Part shown: in pieces, positions 1-8,303 of the stretch
How positions within the stretch are numbered: position 1 is the first letter of the stretch
How the letters are laid out: each line of letters opens with the position of its first letter
Source of the DNA: Puniceibacterium sediminis
GTDB lineage: Bacteria; Pseudomonadota; Alphaproteobacteria; Rhodobacterales; Rhodobacteraceae
NCBI RefSeq assembly: GCF_900188035.1
Contig: NZ_FZNN01000001.1
Location: forward strand, 496,001 to 560,000
Direction: 5' to 3'
DNA length: 64,000 bases
Program-made: the position numbers and the translations under genes
The notes under the pieces: generated by a model
What the model was told of the DNA's origin: nothing
The model's input: the letters and a program-made list of their open reading frames with translations, nothing else
Databases searched by the model: none

Positions 1-836
1 AGGTCGAAGAGCTGCGTTCTGACATGGCGCAGGTCGGTCAGTACGTCGGTCTGGATATCTCTGAATTCCGCCGTATCGTGCAGCAGGTTCAGAAGGGCGA
101 GAAAGAAGCCCGTCAGGCCAAGAAGGAAATGGTCGAGGCGAACCTGCGTCTGGTGATTTCGATTGCGAAAAAGTACACCAACCGCGGACTGCAATTCCTT
201 GATCTCATTCAGGAAGGCAACATCGGCTTGATGAAGGCCGTGGACAAGTTCGAATACCGTCGCGGGTACAAGTTCAGCACCTATGCGACGTGGTGGATCC
301 GCCAGGCGATCACCCGGTCCATCGCGGATCAGGCGCGCACCATCCGTATTCCCGTGCATATGATCGAGACGATCAACAAGCTGGTCCGCACCGGTCGTCA
401 GATGCTGCACGAGATCGGCCGCGAGCCGACGCCGGAAGAGCTGGCCGAAAAGCTACAGATGCCGCTGGAAAAGGTCCGCAAGGTGATGAAGATCGCCAAG
501 GAGCCGATCTCTCTCGAAACCCCGATCGGGGACGAGGAAGACAGCCAGCTTGGTGACTTCATCGAGGACAAGAACGCTGTCCTGCCGCTCGATTCCGCCA
601 TTCAGGAGAACCTGAAGGAAACGACGACGCGAGTGTTGTCTTCGCTTACCCCGCGCGAAGAACGTGTCCTGCGGATGCGCTTTGGTATCGGCATGAACAC
701 GGATCACACTCTGGAAGAGGTGGGTCAGCAGTTCAGCGTGACGCGCGAGCGGATCCGCCAGATCGAGGCGAAGGCGTTGCGCAAACTCAAGCACCCGAGC
801 CGGTCGCGCAAGCTGCGGTCGTTCCTCGACCAGTAA
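1..836 (+). CDS. rpoD: RNA polymerase primary sigma factor RpoD, C-terminal part (cut by window start)
   Basis: This is the housekeeping sigma-70 factor, which directs RNA polymerase core to promoters. The reading frame is open from the first complete codon at position 3, so the gene begins outside the window and the internal ATG at 24 is not the start. About 278 residues remain. Region 2 is clear ([20 protein letters not shown], then the [10 protein letters not shown] -10 recognition helix), followed by region 3 and region 4 with the helix-turn-helix [17 protein letters not shown]. The region 2 and region 4 sequences match RpoD rather than RpoH. A hairpin terminator follows within 30 bp. The only uncertainty is the missing N-terminus. 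Confidence 0.97.
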   Translation, partial: VEELRSDMAQVGQYVGLDISEFRRIVQQVQKGEKEARQAKKEMVEANLRLVISIAKKYTNRGLQFLDLIQEGNIGLMKAVDKFEYRRGYKFSTYATWWIRQAITRSIADQARTIRIPVHMIETINKLVRTGRQMLHEIGREPTPEELAEKLQMPLEKVRKVMKIAKEPISLETPIGDEEDSQLGDFIEDKNAVLPLDSAIQENLKETTTRVLSSLTPREERVLRMRFGIGMNTDHTLEEVGQQFSVTRERIRQIEAKALRKLKHPSRSRKLRSFLDQ

Positions 837-860
837 CGGTTTTCAAGACTGAAACTGTTG

Positions 861-886
861 AACGGGTCCGCTAGTGCGGGCCCGTT
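861..886 (+). terminator. Rho-independent terminator after rpoD
   Basis: An 11-bp stem (AACGGGTCCGC at 861-871 and GCGGGCCCGTT at 876-886) closes a TAGT loop, with one G-T mismatch, and is followed by a short T-rich stretch. It lies between convergent rpoD and the dedA-type gene, so it may serve both strands. Confidence 0.8.
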
Positions 887-1455
887 TACGTTTCCGGGGG
901 ATCGGTGCGGAAATATCGCCAGACGGTGCGCAGCAGAAACAAGGCCAGGACCATCAGGGCGACCAGCAGCACGATTTCTGTACGGGTAAAATGGCCCAGA
1001 ATCCTGGTCAGGAGTTCGCCGATTTGCCGACCGACTGACACCATGACCACCCCCCAGATGCAGGCCGAAACGGCTGTCGCGACAGTATAGGGCAGGCCCC
1101 GGATCCGCGTCGCTGTGGCCAGCATCACTGGGGCGAGGGTACGCGCGCCGGGGATGAAACGAAAAAGGCAGGCTAGCAGAAGTGGGCGCGACAGGAACGT
1201 GGCCGTCAACCGCTGGGACAGGGGGTGCGATACGGCACGCAGAACGCGGGGATGGTCACGAAAGCGGCGACCCAGCCAGAAGGTGATTGTATCGGTGGTC
1301 AGCCCGCCAGCGATGGCGGCGAATACCACGGGCCAGAACGGTATCAGCCCACGATGCGCCAGCACGCCGCCGGTGATGGCCACGGTGTCGCCTTCGAAGA
1401 CGCAGCCAATGTAGATGGCTATGACGCCGTATTCATGGATCAGGTTTTCAATCAT
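886..1455 (-). CDS. DedA family inner-membrane protein (VTT/SNARE-associated domain)
   Basis: A 189-residue polytopic membrane protein of the DedA family, whose members are linked to lipid-carrier recycling, membrane homeostasis and envelope stress tolerance. Visible signatures are the N-terminal FEGDTVAITGG acidic segment (residues 20-30), the AIAGGLTTDTITFWLGRRF block, and the diagnostic FRFIPGAR motif at 98-105. Several hydrophobic segments span the length, and the C-terminus is a basic tail after the last transmembrane helix. It converges on rpoD and shares the terminator between them. The exact substrate cannot be told from sequence. Confidence 0.85.
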   Translation of the reverse strand: MIENLIHEYGVIAIYIGCVFEGDTVAITGGVLAHRGLIPFWPVVFAAIAGGLTTDTITFWLGRRFRDHPRVLRAVSHPLSQRLTATFLSRPLLLACLFRFIPGARTLAPVMLATATRIRGLPYTVATAVSACIWGVVMVSVGRQIGELLTRILGHFTRTEIVLLVALMVLALFLLRTVWRYFRTDPPET

Positions 1456-1777
1456 CTTTGCTGAACCCTAGCGGTTGAGGCGCTGTGGTACAGGTGCGAA
1501 TGCCTCGTTTCGCCCATAAATTGGTACTTTGGACCGGATGACGGCCAAGAGACCACGCTCGATGCCCGATTTCCGTTCAGCTGAGCGATGAGTGGGCCGT
1601 AACGTCGTCGTCAAAGTGCAGAGAAACCTGAGGATAAAACCCGTCTTTGACACGCTGATGATACCCCTTTCCCTCTGGTGGATCTGCTCGGTAACCGTCC
1701 CAGGGGATGCCTGAACCGAAACTGATTTTGTGTCGGCCTTTGTCCAAAACTCCACGAGGCGTGAAACTTTCTGGGGA
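1456..1777. other. Intergenic stretch, no convincing gene
   Basis: Short open frames on the minus strand here have arginine/serine-rich compositions typical of non-coding frames and no plausible ribosome binding site. I see no RNA gene or repeat until the inverted repeat at 1778. Confidence 0.5.
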
Positions 1778-1800
1778 TTTCAGGCGTTAACGACCTGAAA
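1778..1800. promoter_or_regulatory. Inverted repeat TTTCAGG-N9-CCTGAAA, candidate operator
   Basis: Two perfect 7-bp arms (1778-1784 and 1794-1800) flank a spacer that contains the small palindrome CGTTAACG. It lies 17 bp before the ATG of the small exported protein and overlaps its probable leader, so a repressor or 5'-UTR structure is possible. No regulator is identified. Confidence 0.35.
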
Positions 1801-1817
1801 CGCACAGGAGAGTTCCG

Positions 1818-2063
1818 ATGACACGCCTTTTTGCAATCGCCGCAGGAATGATATGTGTTGCAGCTGCAGCATGGGCCGCAACAGGCGCGCTGGATGATGG
1901 TGGGCCGACCGTTATCGAAATTGAAGTCACTGCTGGCAAGCTCTCTGAATGTCGCGCAACGCTCGCTCAGGTTGCCCGGATGCCCGCCGTTAGCGACAGC
2001 GGCACGCCGATTTTGTTCGGCGTGAATGAGGACCTTCCGACCGTGGCCTGCGTCGTCCGCTGA
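1818..2063 (+). CDS. Small exported protein of unknown function
   Basis: An 81-residue protein that I do not recognise. Residues 1-21 form a convincing Sec signal peptide (basic start, hydrophobic core IAAGMICVAAAAW, likely cleavage after ATG-A), leaving a mature part of about 60 residues with two cysteines (SECRATL and VACVVR) that could form a disulfide in the periplasm. The start ATG is preceded by CAGGAGAG at good spacing. It stands alone, after a 23-bp inverted repeat and before a long non-coding stretch. Coding status is supported by the signal peptide and ribosome binding site, not by homology. Confidence 0.6.
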   Translation: MTRLFAIAAGMICVAAAAWAATGALDDGGPTVIEIEVTAGKLSECRATLAQVARMPAVSDSGTPILFGVNEDLPTVACVVR

Positions 2064-2852
2064 TAGTTTGCCAAAGCCAGCGGCAGTCCTCTAAATACTG
2101 TACCGATCAAACTGTGATCCTACAGAACACCCGAGTCTGAGCGCTAACCACCGTAGAACGGAGCCGATGCCGAAGTCCGCTGTAATCTCGCCACTTTTTT
2201 CATCGTTTGGTGCCGCCGACGAGTGAGCCATCAATGGACTATCTGACACACACTTACGAAGCGCCGGGTGACATGCCGGGTCATTTCAAGGCGGCAAGGT
2301 TACCCGTGACCCTGAGAATGCCTGTCAACGATGACGTTCTGGCGCTAGGCACCTGACAGGGGATCGATGTGTTCGAGCATCGCCAGGCCCCGCTGCGGCG
2401 ACAGGTTGTTGCGCATTTGAGCCGCTGAGTCGTGTGAGGCATCCGAAGAAACTGACCATCATCGTTGCCTTTGCCAGAAAGCGCAGCGGCACAATTGCGG
2501 CTTAGCGAAAGCGAAGACACTGATGGTATCTGCCGTTGATCAGGTCTTACCAGTTCCAACAAAAAAAATACGACGATCATCAGCCTGGCGGTGCGGATGA
2601 GGGCGGACCGGTAGATTGCGAAAATCGACCAAGGATCATGATAAAGTGCCCAAGCTTTCCCTGAATTGGAAAAACCAGTGGCGAAATGGCGTTGAAAAAG
2701 GTCAATATCCCTGAGGATGGGCGACAGCGCCTCTGCATCTGGGGGGCGTAATTTCCGGCTACCCAAATTATGGGATGGTCCCTATAGTGGCTGTGGATAA
2801 CTGGGGGCCAACCCCATTCCAGAGGCAGAGAACAAAAACGAGGGGGACGGCC
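2064..2852. other. 0.79-kb stretch without a convincing gene, possibly eroded
   Basis: The longest open frame here (minus strand, 2281-2766, 161 codons) has an unlikely composition and no recognised domain. On the plus strand, around 2425-2505, a short frame reading VRHPKKLTIIVAFARK ends at a stop and faintly recalls the C-terminus of IS110-type transposases, but no flanking transposase sequence or terminal repeat was found. Base composition is lower in GC than in neighbouring genes. It may be a decayed insertion; this is only a suggestion. Confidence 0.3.
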
Positions 2853-3320
2853 ATGCGCTGCCCGTTTTGCGGAAATATGGACACACAGGTCAAGGATTCA
2901 CGTCCTGCCGAGGATCACGTTTCGATCCGGCGGCGGCGGTTCTGTCCGGCCTGCGGGGGGCGGTTCACAACTTACGAACGGGTGCAGCTGCGCGATCTGG
3001 TGGTGATCAAGACCAATGGTCGCCGCGAGGATTTTGATCGTGACAAGCTGGAACGTTCCATCCGTATAGCCCTCCAGAAACGCCCAATCGAACCCGAGCG
3101 GATGGATCAGATGATCAGCGGCATCGTACGGCGGTTGGAAAGCATGGGCGAGACGGACATCCCGTCGAAACAGATCGGTGAGATCGTGATGGAATCACTG
3201 GCCCGGATCGACACCGTGGCCTATGTGCGTTTCGCCAGTGTTTACAAGAACTTCCAGGCGGCGGACGACTTCGACAAGTTCGTGAGCGAACTGCGGCCCG
3301 ATACGCCTCCGACCAAGTGA
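2853..3320 (+). CDS. nrdR: Transcriptional repressor NrdR
   Basis: NrdR represses ribonucleotide reductase genes when dATP is high. The 155-residue protein starts [18 protein letters not shown] and has the N-terminal zinc ribbon with two CxxC pairs (CPFC and CPAC), then an ATP-cone domain ([16 protein letters not shown] onwards). Length and layout are as usual for the family. An in-frame ATG 78 bp upstream was rejected because the zinc ribbon must lie at the N-terminus and AGGGGGACGG stands directly before the chosen ATG. The gene overlaps or abuts ribD, the conserved nrdR-rib arrangement of alphaproteobacteria. Confidence 0.96.
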   Translation: MRCPFCGNMDTQVKDSRPAEDHVSIRRRRFCPACGGRFTTYERVQLRDLVVIKTNGRREDFDRDKLERSIRIALQKRPIEPERMDQMISGIVRRLESMGETDIPSKQIGEIVMESLARIDTVAYVRFASVYKNFQAADDFDKFVSELRPDTPPTK

Positions 3321-3331
3321 GCGGGGTTCAG

Positions 3332-4429
3332 ATGTCTGAGCCGGACTTGCGTCACATGGCCCATGCGCTGAGCCTGGGCCGTCGTGGCATGGGCCGGTGC
3401 TGGCCAAACCCGGCGGTGGGTTGTGTTATCGTATCACAGAACAGGATCGTTGGGCGGGGTTGGACACAGCCGGGCGGGCGTCCCCATGGTGAGGTCGTGG
3501 CCCTGGCGCAGGCCGGGCCTGCGGCGCGTGGTGCCACCGCTTATGTCACGCTGGAACCCTGTGCCCATCACGGGCAGACGCCGCCCTGCGCGCAGGCGTT
3601 GATTGACGCAGGCGTTGCGCGGGTTGTGGCTGCGATCGAGGACACCGACCCAAGGGTGTCAGGGCAGGGCTTTGCCATGTTGCGGGCGGCCGGGATTGAG
3701 GTCACCACAGGTGTGATGGCCACTGAGGCGGCCGAGGATCATGCCGGTTTCTTTCTGGCGACCGATCACGGTCGGCCCTTTGTCACACTCAAACTCGCCA
3801 GTAGCTTTGATGGCCGCATTGCAACGGCCAGCGGGGAAAGCCGTTGGATTACCGGACCTGAGGCACGACATCTTGTGCATGGCATACGGGCACGCCACGA
3901 TGCGGTGATGGTGGGGGCCGGCACGGCGCGGGCCGACGATCCGGCCCTGACCGTGCGCGGCTTTGGTCACCGGGTTCAGCCGGTGCGGGTGGTCGTATCG
4001 CGGTTGATCGATCTGCCGCTGATGGGGCAGTTGGCCCGGACGGCGCGTGAGATACCTGTCTGGATCTGCCATGGGCCGGATGCCCCGAGCGAGATCCGCA
4101 AGGCCTGGACAGGCCTTGGCGCGACGCTGATCCCCTGCGCCTTGCATGGACGGCAGGTCGACGCGGCTTCGGTCCTGAGCGGGCTGGGCAAGGCCGGGCT
4201 GACCCGGGTGTTCTGCGAAGGCGGTGGCACGCTGGCGGCGACGCTGCTGGCTGCGGATCTGGTGGATGAACTTGTTGGATTCACTGCCGGAATCGCGATC
4301 GGGGCCGAGGGGCGTCCGGGGATCGGCGCCATGGGGATTGGCAGGCTCGCTCAGGCGCCGCGCTTTGATCTGATCGAGACCCGCGCCGTTGGGGCGGATG
4401 TGATGCACCGCTGGCAGCGGAAGGTTTGA
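3332..4429 (+). CDS. ribD: Bifunctional riboflavin biosynthesis deaminase/reductase RibD
   Basis: RibD carries out the deamination and reduction steps of riboflavin synthesis on the GTP-derived pyrimidine. The deaminase domain comes first, with the zinc site HGEVVAL and the CAHHGQTPPC block; the NADPH-dependent reductase follows (LKLASSFDGRIATASGESRW, then GTARADDPALTVR and FCEGGGTLAATLL). About 365 residues, normal for the family. A GTG at 3317 overlaps the nrdR stop (GTGA); I prefer the ATG at 3332, which has CGGGG before it, but either is possible. It is followed by ribE after a 152-bp gap holding no FMN riboswitch that I can see. Confidence 0.95.
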   Translation: MSEPDLRHMAHALSLGRRGMGRCWPNPAVGCVIVSQNRIVGRGWTQPGGRPHGEVVALAQAGPAARGATAYVTLEPCAHHGQTPPCAQALIDAGVARVVAAIEDTDPRVSGQGFAMLRAAGIEVTTGVMATEAAEDHAGFFLATDHGRPFVTLKLASSFDGRIATASGESRWITGPEARHLVHGIRARHDAVMVGAGTARADDPALTVRGFGHRVQPVRVVVSRLIDLPLMGQLARTAREIPVWICHGPDAPSEIRKAWTGLGATLIPCALHGRQVDAASVLSGLGKAGLTRVFCEGGGTLAATLLAADLVDELVGFTAGIAIGAEGRPGIGAMGIGRLAQAPRFDLIETRAVGADVMHRWQRKV

Positions 4430-4581
4430 TCTGATTTCAGGATGTTGCCTTGCCTTTGCAGGGGGATTATCCACTGGCTGGAAACGGGCTATGCTGTGCC
4501 GCAGGTCCGCCGTTGCCGGGGCTTATTGCGAAACTGTGCAGGGCCAGATCGGGATTGTCTTAAAAAGGGACGCAACATCAG

Positions 4582-5169
4582 ATGTTTACTGGAATAATCA
4601 CCGACATTGGCGAAGTGCGCGAGTTGGAACAGCGCGGGGATTTGCGGGCGCGGATCGTGACCGGGTATGACACCCAGACCATTGATATCGGCGCGTCGAT
4701 TGCGTGCAACGGGGTCTGCCTGACAGTGGTGGCGCTGGGGTCGGACTGGTTTGATGTGGAAATCAGCGCAGAAACCGTGAGCAAAACGAATTTGGCCTCT
4801 TGGTCAGTGGGTTATCGCGTGAACCTTGAGCGTGCCCTTAAGGTTGGGGACGAGCTGGGCGGGCATATCGTTTCTGGCCATGTGGACGGTCAGGCCGAGG
4901 TGATTTCCGTGCAGGATGAAGGGGATAGCACCCGAGTCGTGCTGCGCGCACCCAAGGCGCTGGCGCGGTTCATCGCATCGAAAGGTTCGGTGGCTTTGAA
5001 CGGCACGTCGCTGACAGTGAACGAGGTTTCGGGCTGTGATTTCGGCATCAATTTCATTCCACACACCAAGGTCGCGACGACCTGGGGGGATGTGCAGGAA
5101 GGTGACCGGGTGAACCTTGAGATCGACACGCTGGCGCGTTACGTCGCCCGGCTGGCCGAGATGTCCTGA
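4582..5169 (+). CDS. ribE: Riboflavin synthase, alpha subunit
   Basis: Joins two molecules of 6,7-dimethyl-8-ribityllumazine to give riboflavin. The 195-residue protein is two tandem lumazine-binding barrels: the first opens with MFTGIITDIGEV and contains the CNGVCLTV loop, the second starts near GGHIVSGHVDGQAEV and repeats the pattern with LNGTSLTVNEV. It lies downstream of nrdR-ribD on the same strand. The gap before it contains a purine-rich AAAAAGGGACG close to the start codon. A CGTATGG heptamer array begins 24 bp after the stop. Confidence 0.96.
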   Translation: MFTGIITDIGEVRELEQRGDLRARIVTGYDTQTIDIGASIACNGVCLTVVALGSDWFDVEISAETVSKTNLASWSVGYRVNLERALKVGDELGGHIVSGHVDGQAEVISVQDEGDSTRVVLRAPKALARFIASKGSVALNGTSLTVNEVSGCDFGINFIPHTKVATTWGDVQEGDRVNLEIDTLARYVARLAEMS

Positions 5170-5193
5170 GGCCCGAAAGCACCCAGAAAACGG

Positions 5194-5245
5194 CGTATGG
5201 CAGGCGTATGGAAAGCGTATGGTTTTCGTATGGCTGCCTGTATGG
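5194..5245 (+). repeat. CGTATGG heptamer array, copy 1 (11-bp phased)
   Basis: CGTATGG occurs at 5194, 5205, 5216 and 5227, exactly 11 bp apart, followed by a fifth variant TGTATGG at 5239. The 33-bp block at 5204-5236 is identical, in inverted orientation, to 63778-63810 near the other end of the window. It lies in the gap between convergent ribE and the MFS gene. Nothing in the flanks suggests a transposase. Confidence 0.85.
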
Positions 5246-5257
5246 CCCGGGGCCGGG

Positions 5258-6418
5258 TCATCGTGTCCGGGCGGCGGCCGTCATCAGATGCAGAGCCAGC
5301 CCCAGCAGATAGCAGATCAGCACCACGGCCAAACCGCCTGAGGGGCCGAAGGCCGCGAGCATGGTCAGCAGGATCGGAGTCCCGATCAGATTGCCAAGGT
5401 TGCCCATCTGCGCCACCGCGCCGTTGGCCAGCGCGCGGTCCTGGGCTGTGGCGTTCAGCTGCGGGATCGCGGCAAAGCTGGCCGCCTGCACCAGCGCCAG
5501 AGTCCCGAACAACCCGACCACCGGCCAGATCGCCCCGGGCAGCGCCCAGACCAGAGCGACGGCGAGGGCGGAGAGCGTGAAGCCCGCCATCACGATCCGC
5601 ACGGCCGGCATCACCCGCAGCAGCGCCACGACCAGAGTGAGAGATACCGCAATCGAGGTCAGCGGCAAAACGCCAAGCAGCCAGCCCGGTGCATCCGGGC
5701 CCAGCACCAGCGGCAGCACGGTCAGCAGGGCCACGAAGGTCAGCGTGTAGCAGAGCCAGCCGAGCGCGACGGCGCTGATCGCCGGGTTGCGGTAGATCTC
5801 GCCGTGGCGGCGCAGCAGATCGCCGGGGGACAGGCGGGTCTTGCCGGTGGCGAGTTCGAGCCGCGGCAGGGTCAACCACAGGACCCCGGCCATCAGCGCC
5901 ATGTACCCCGCGTGCAGTGCGAACAGCGCGCCCGGTCCGAAGGTGTCGATCAGCGGCAGACCACCCCAGGCGGCAAGGGCGTAGGCGACGCCGAAAAACG
6001 TGCTCCAGAGGGTCATGGCAAAGGGGCGCAGCCGGTCCGGGGCGAGTTCGGCGATAAAGGTCGGCGCGGCGACGACGATGACCAGATGCGACAGGCCCTC
6101 AACCAGCCGCGATGCGAGCAGGACGGGAAAGCTGGGCAATGTGGCCTGAAGCGCGGACATCAGCGCCCCGAGGATCAGCCCGGCGAGCAGGAGTTTGCGA
6201 TAGCCCAGCCGCGCGACGATCATGCCGGCCACAAGCCCGAGGATCAGGCCGACAAAGCTGAGCAGGGAGAGGGCGAAGCCGAGGCTGGCACCGGCCTCGG
6301 GGTAGGCGAGTTGCAGGGCGGGAAAGGAGACCGAGACCTTGGCGAACTGACCGGCTGCACCAAGGCCCGCCGCCCAGAGCAGCAGGATCATGGCAAGGGG
6401 CGGAAGGGGGCGGATCAT
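5258..6418 (-). CDS. MFS transporter
   Basis: A 386-residue, strongly hydrophobic protein with about twelve membrane segments and a short central cytoplasmic loop (LPRLELATGKTRLSPGDLLR), the standard 6+6 major facilitator layout. The motif A region between helices 2 and 3 is seen as GMIVARLGYRKLLL. There is no signal of a particular substrate; the family includes sugar, drug and metabolite exporters. It is a single gene with its own flanks: the heptamer array at its 3' end and a large imperfect inverted repeat upstream. Confidence 0.85.
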   Translation of the reverse strand: MIRPLPPLAMILLLWAAGLGAAGQFAKVSVSFPALQLAYPEAGASLGFALSLLSFVGLILGLVAGMIVARLGYRKLLLAGLILGALMSALQATLPSFPVLLASRLVEGLSHLVIVVAAPTFIAELAPDRLRPFAMTLWSTFFGVAYALAAWGGLPLIDTFGPGALFALHAGYMALMAGVLWLTLPRLELATGKTRLSPGDLLRRHGEIYRNPAISAVALGWLCYTLTFVALLTVLPLVLGPDAPGWLLGVLPLTSIAVSLTLVVALLRVMPAVRIVMAGFTLSALAVALVWALPGAIWPVVGLFGTLALVQAASFAAIPQLNATAQDRALANGAVAQMGNLGNLIGTPILLTMLAAFGPSGGLAVVLICYLLGLALHLMTAAARTR

Positions 6419-6546
6419 GCTGGTGGCTCGGGTTGTTGTGGGTGGTTACTGAATGGCAGAGTGGGGCGGGGAAGGGAACCGGTGGGGCTGAATGACTGCC
6501 ACGTGAAGAGGTAAGACCCAGCCCGGAATCAAGGCGCTTCAGCGCC

Positions 6547-6689
6547 GCCGGGCGAGCGCCTGCCCGTTCCGGCGGGCTGGCGCTTTGGTGACGTCAGCGC
6601 CTACATCAGAACGAAAAATGACTTTGCCAGGATAAAGTGCGCCGCTCAACCGTTGTCAGCGCCAGCCCACGGGCAGGCTCTCGCCCGGC
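6547..6689. repeat. Large imperfect inverted repeat
   Basis: The arm at 6547-6584 (starting GCCGGGCGAGCGCCTGCCCG) is matched by the reverse complement of 6658-6689, with one substitution and a 6-base insertion (TCCGGC), around a 73-bp centre. Transcribed, it would fold into a long hairpin. It fills most of the roughly 300-bp gap between the MFS start and the VWA stop. No ORF, target duplication or transposase is visible. Confidence 0.7.
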
Positions 6690-6716
6690 TTTGGGTTGCG
6701 TTGTCCCGTAAGGGGG

Positions 6717-7901
6717 CTAGCGGGTCAGCGCCTTCATGCCCTTTTCCAGCCCCGAAAGGGTCATCGGCACCATCTGATCCTCAAATATTTCGCGGATCAT
6801 GGTGATGCTCTGGGTGTACTGCCAGTGGGTTTCCGGCGTCGGGTTGATCCAGAGGTTGTTGGGCCACTGGGCCCGTGCGCGTTCCAGCCAGACCTGCCCG
6901 GATTCGGCGTTCCAGTGTTCGTTGGCACCACCGGGATAGGCGATTTCATAGGGCGACATCGAGGCATCGCCGACAAAGATGCATTTGTAATCCGCACCAT
7001 AGGTGCGCAGCACCTCGGCCATGGAGCGCTGCGCATCCCAGCGGCGGCTGTTGTCCTTCCAAACGCCCTCGTAGAGGCAATTGTGGAAGTAGAAATATTC
7101 CATGTGCTTGAATTCGGCGCGGGCGGCGCTGAACAGCTCCTCGACCACCTTGATGTGCGGGTCCATCGATCCGCCGACATCCAGAAACAGCAGCACCTTG
7201 ACGGCGTTGCGCCGCTCGGGCCGGGTCTGGACGTCCAGATAGCCATGTTCGGCGGTGGCGCGGATGGTGCCGTCCAGGTCAAGCTCTTCGGCGGCACCGT
7301 CGCGCGCCCACTTGCGCAGGCGTTTGAGCGCCACCTTGATGTTGCGGGTGCCGAGTTCGACAGAGTCATCGAGATTGCGGAATTCGCGTTTGTCCCAGAC
7401 CTTGACCGCGCGCTGGTGGCGCGAGCCGTCCTGACCGATGCGCACGCCTTCGGGGTTGTAGCCATAGGCGCCAAAGGGCGAGGTGCCCGCGGTGCCGACC
7501 CATTTGTTGCCGCCCTGATGGCGCCCCTGCTGTTCCTTGAGCCGTTCCTTGAGCGTCACCATCAGCTTGTCAAAGCCGCCCATGGCCTCGATCTCGGCCT
7601 TTTCTTCGGCGCTCAGGTGCTTTTCGGCCATCTTGGTCAGCCAGTCGCCGGGGACATCGACGGCCTCCATCACCGCCTGCATGGGGATCTTGTCGAGCCC
7701 TTCGAAGCTGGCGGCAAAGGCGCGGTCGAAGCGGTCGATGTGGCGTTCGTCCTTCACCATCGAGGTGCGGGCGAGGTAATAGAACGCCTCGGGGTCATAG
7801 GTCGCAAGACCGGCCTTCATGCCTTCGAGAAAGCTGAGGTATTCCCGCAGGGACACGGGCACGGAGGCGTTGCGCAGATTTTCGAAGAAGGGGATGAACA
7901 T
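6717..7901 (-). CDS. VWA domain-containing protein, CoxE-like
   Basis: A 394-residue protein of the CoxE/YeaD-like VWA group that usually acts with a MoxR AAA+ ATPase in maturation or chaperone systems. The N-terminal 130 residues are charged and helical, and a von Willebrand A domain occupies the C-terminal half. Its metal site is degenerate: residues 241-245 read DVGGS where a MIDAS usually has DxSxS. There is no signal peptide or membrane helix, so it is cytoplasmic. The likely partner MoxR lies 3 kb away (10899-11741) on the same strand, separated by small stress-type genes. Confidence 0.85.
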   Translation of the reverse strand: MFIPFFENLRNASVPVSLREYLSFLEGMKAGLATYDPEAFYYLARTSMVKDERHIDRFDRAFAASFEGLDKIPMQAVMEAVDVPGDWLTKMAEKHLSAEEKAEIEAMGGFDKLMVTLKERLKEQQGRHQGGNKWVGTAGTSPFGAYGYNPEGVRIGQDGSRHQRAVKVWDKREFRNLDDSVELGTRNIKVALKRLRKWARDGAAEELDLDGTIRATAEHGYLDVQTRPERRNAVKVLLFLDVGGSMDPHIKVVEELFSAARAEFKHMEYFYFHNCLYEGVWKDNSRRWDAQRSMAEVLRTYGADYKCIFVGDASMSPYEIAYPGGANEHWNAESGQVWLERARAQWPNNLWINPTPETHWQYTQSITMIREIFEDQMVPMTLSGLEKGMKALTR

Positions 7902-8002
7902 GGCGCATGCTTAGCGCGGATCGGGGCCGATTTGAACGGGAATCTGCGCGGACTTTTCGGCAGAGCTATCGTCATCCGGCCAGATCGCGGTGGCCGGGGT
8001 GC

Positions 8003-8170
8003 CTACATGAACATCTTGTCGAGGATGATGGTCACGATCAGCCCGGCGAGGGCGAAGGCAATTGCGAAACCCGCAGCGTACTGCGCGATGTCGGCGGCGT
8101 TGCCCTTGCGGCGGCGGGCGGTCAGGCCACCCGTCAATGCGCCCAAAATGGCGGCTGCGATCACGATCAT
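8003..8170 (-). CDS. Small membrane protein of unknown function (55 aa)
   Basis: A 55-residue protein starting MIVIAAAILGALTGGLTARR with two hydrophobic helices separated by the basic hinge ARRRKGNAAD, ending DKMFM. The start is set by AGGAGCC seven bases before the ATG; a longer frame running upstream has no such site and an implausible sequence. Proteins of this shape are common, uncharacterised inner-membrane products. It lies between the VWA and acetyltransferase genes on the same strand. Confidence 0.65.
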   Translation of the reverse strand: MIVIAAAILGALTGGLTARRRKGNAADIAQYAAGFAIAFALAGLIVTIILDKMFM

Positions 8171-8303
8171 GTTCGGCTCCTGGATCCTTGTATCGGACTG
8201 GGCGGTCCGGACCCATGCCGTAGCGCGCCCAGTCGGGAGAGTCCATGCGGGTTTCGGGCGGAGGCGGAGCGTCGGGGCCGAGGTGTCAGCGCCGACCCTG
8301 GCG

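Noticed and set aside
2281-2766. 161-codon minus-strand ORF
   Set aside because: No domain, odd composition (Ser/Arg/Cys clusters) and no convincing ribosome binding site; treated as non-coding.
4430-4581. Possible FMN riboswitch before ribE
   Set aside because: The conserved RFN blocks are not found in the 152-bp gap; only a purine-rich ribosome binding site is seen.
5201-5241. Conserved short peptide (GKRMVFVWL) encoded by both heptamer arrays
   Set aside because: It follows automatically from the identical DNA; the 11-bp unit shifts frame at each step, so selection for a peptide is unlikely.
5194-5245. CRISPR-like interpretation of the heptamer array
   Set aside because: Units are 7 bp with 4-bp spacers, far too short, and there are no cas genes.
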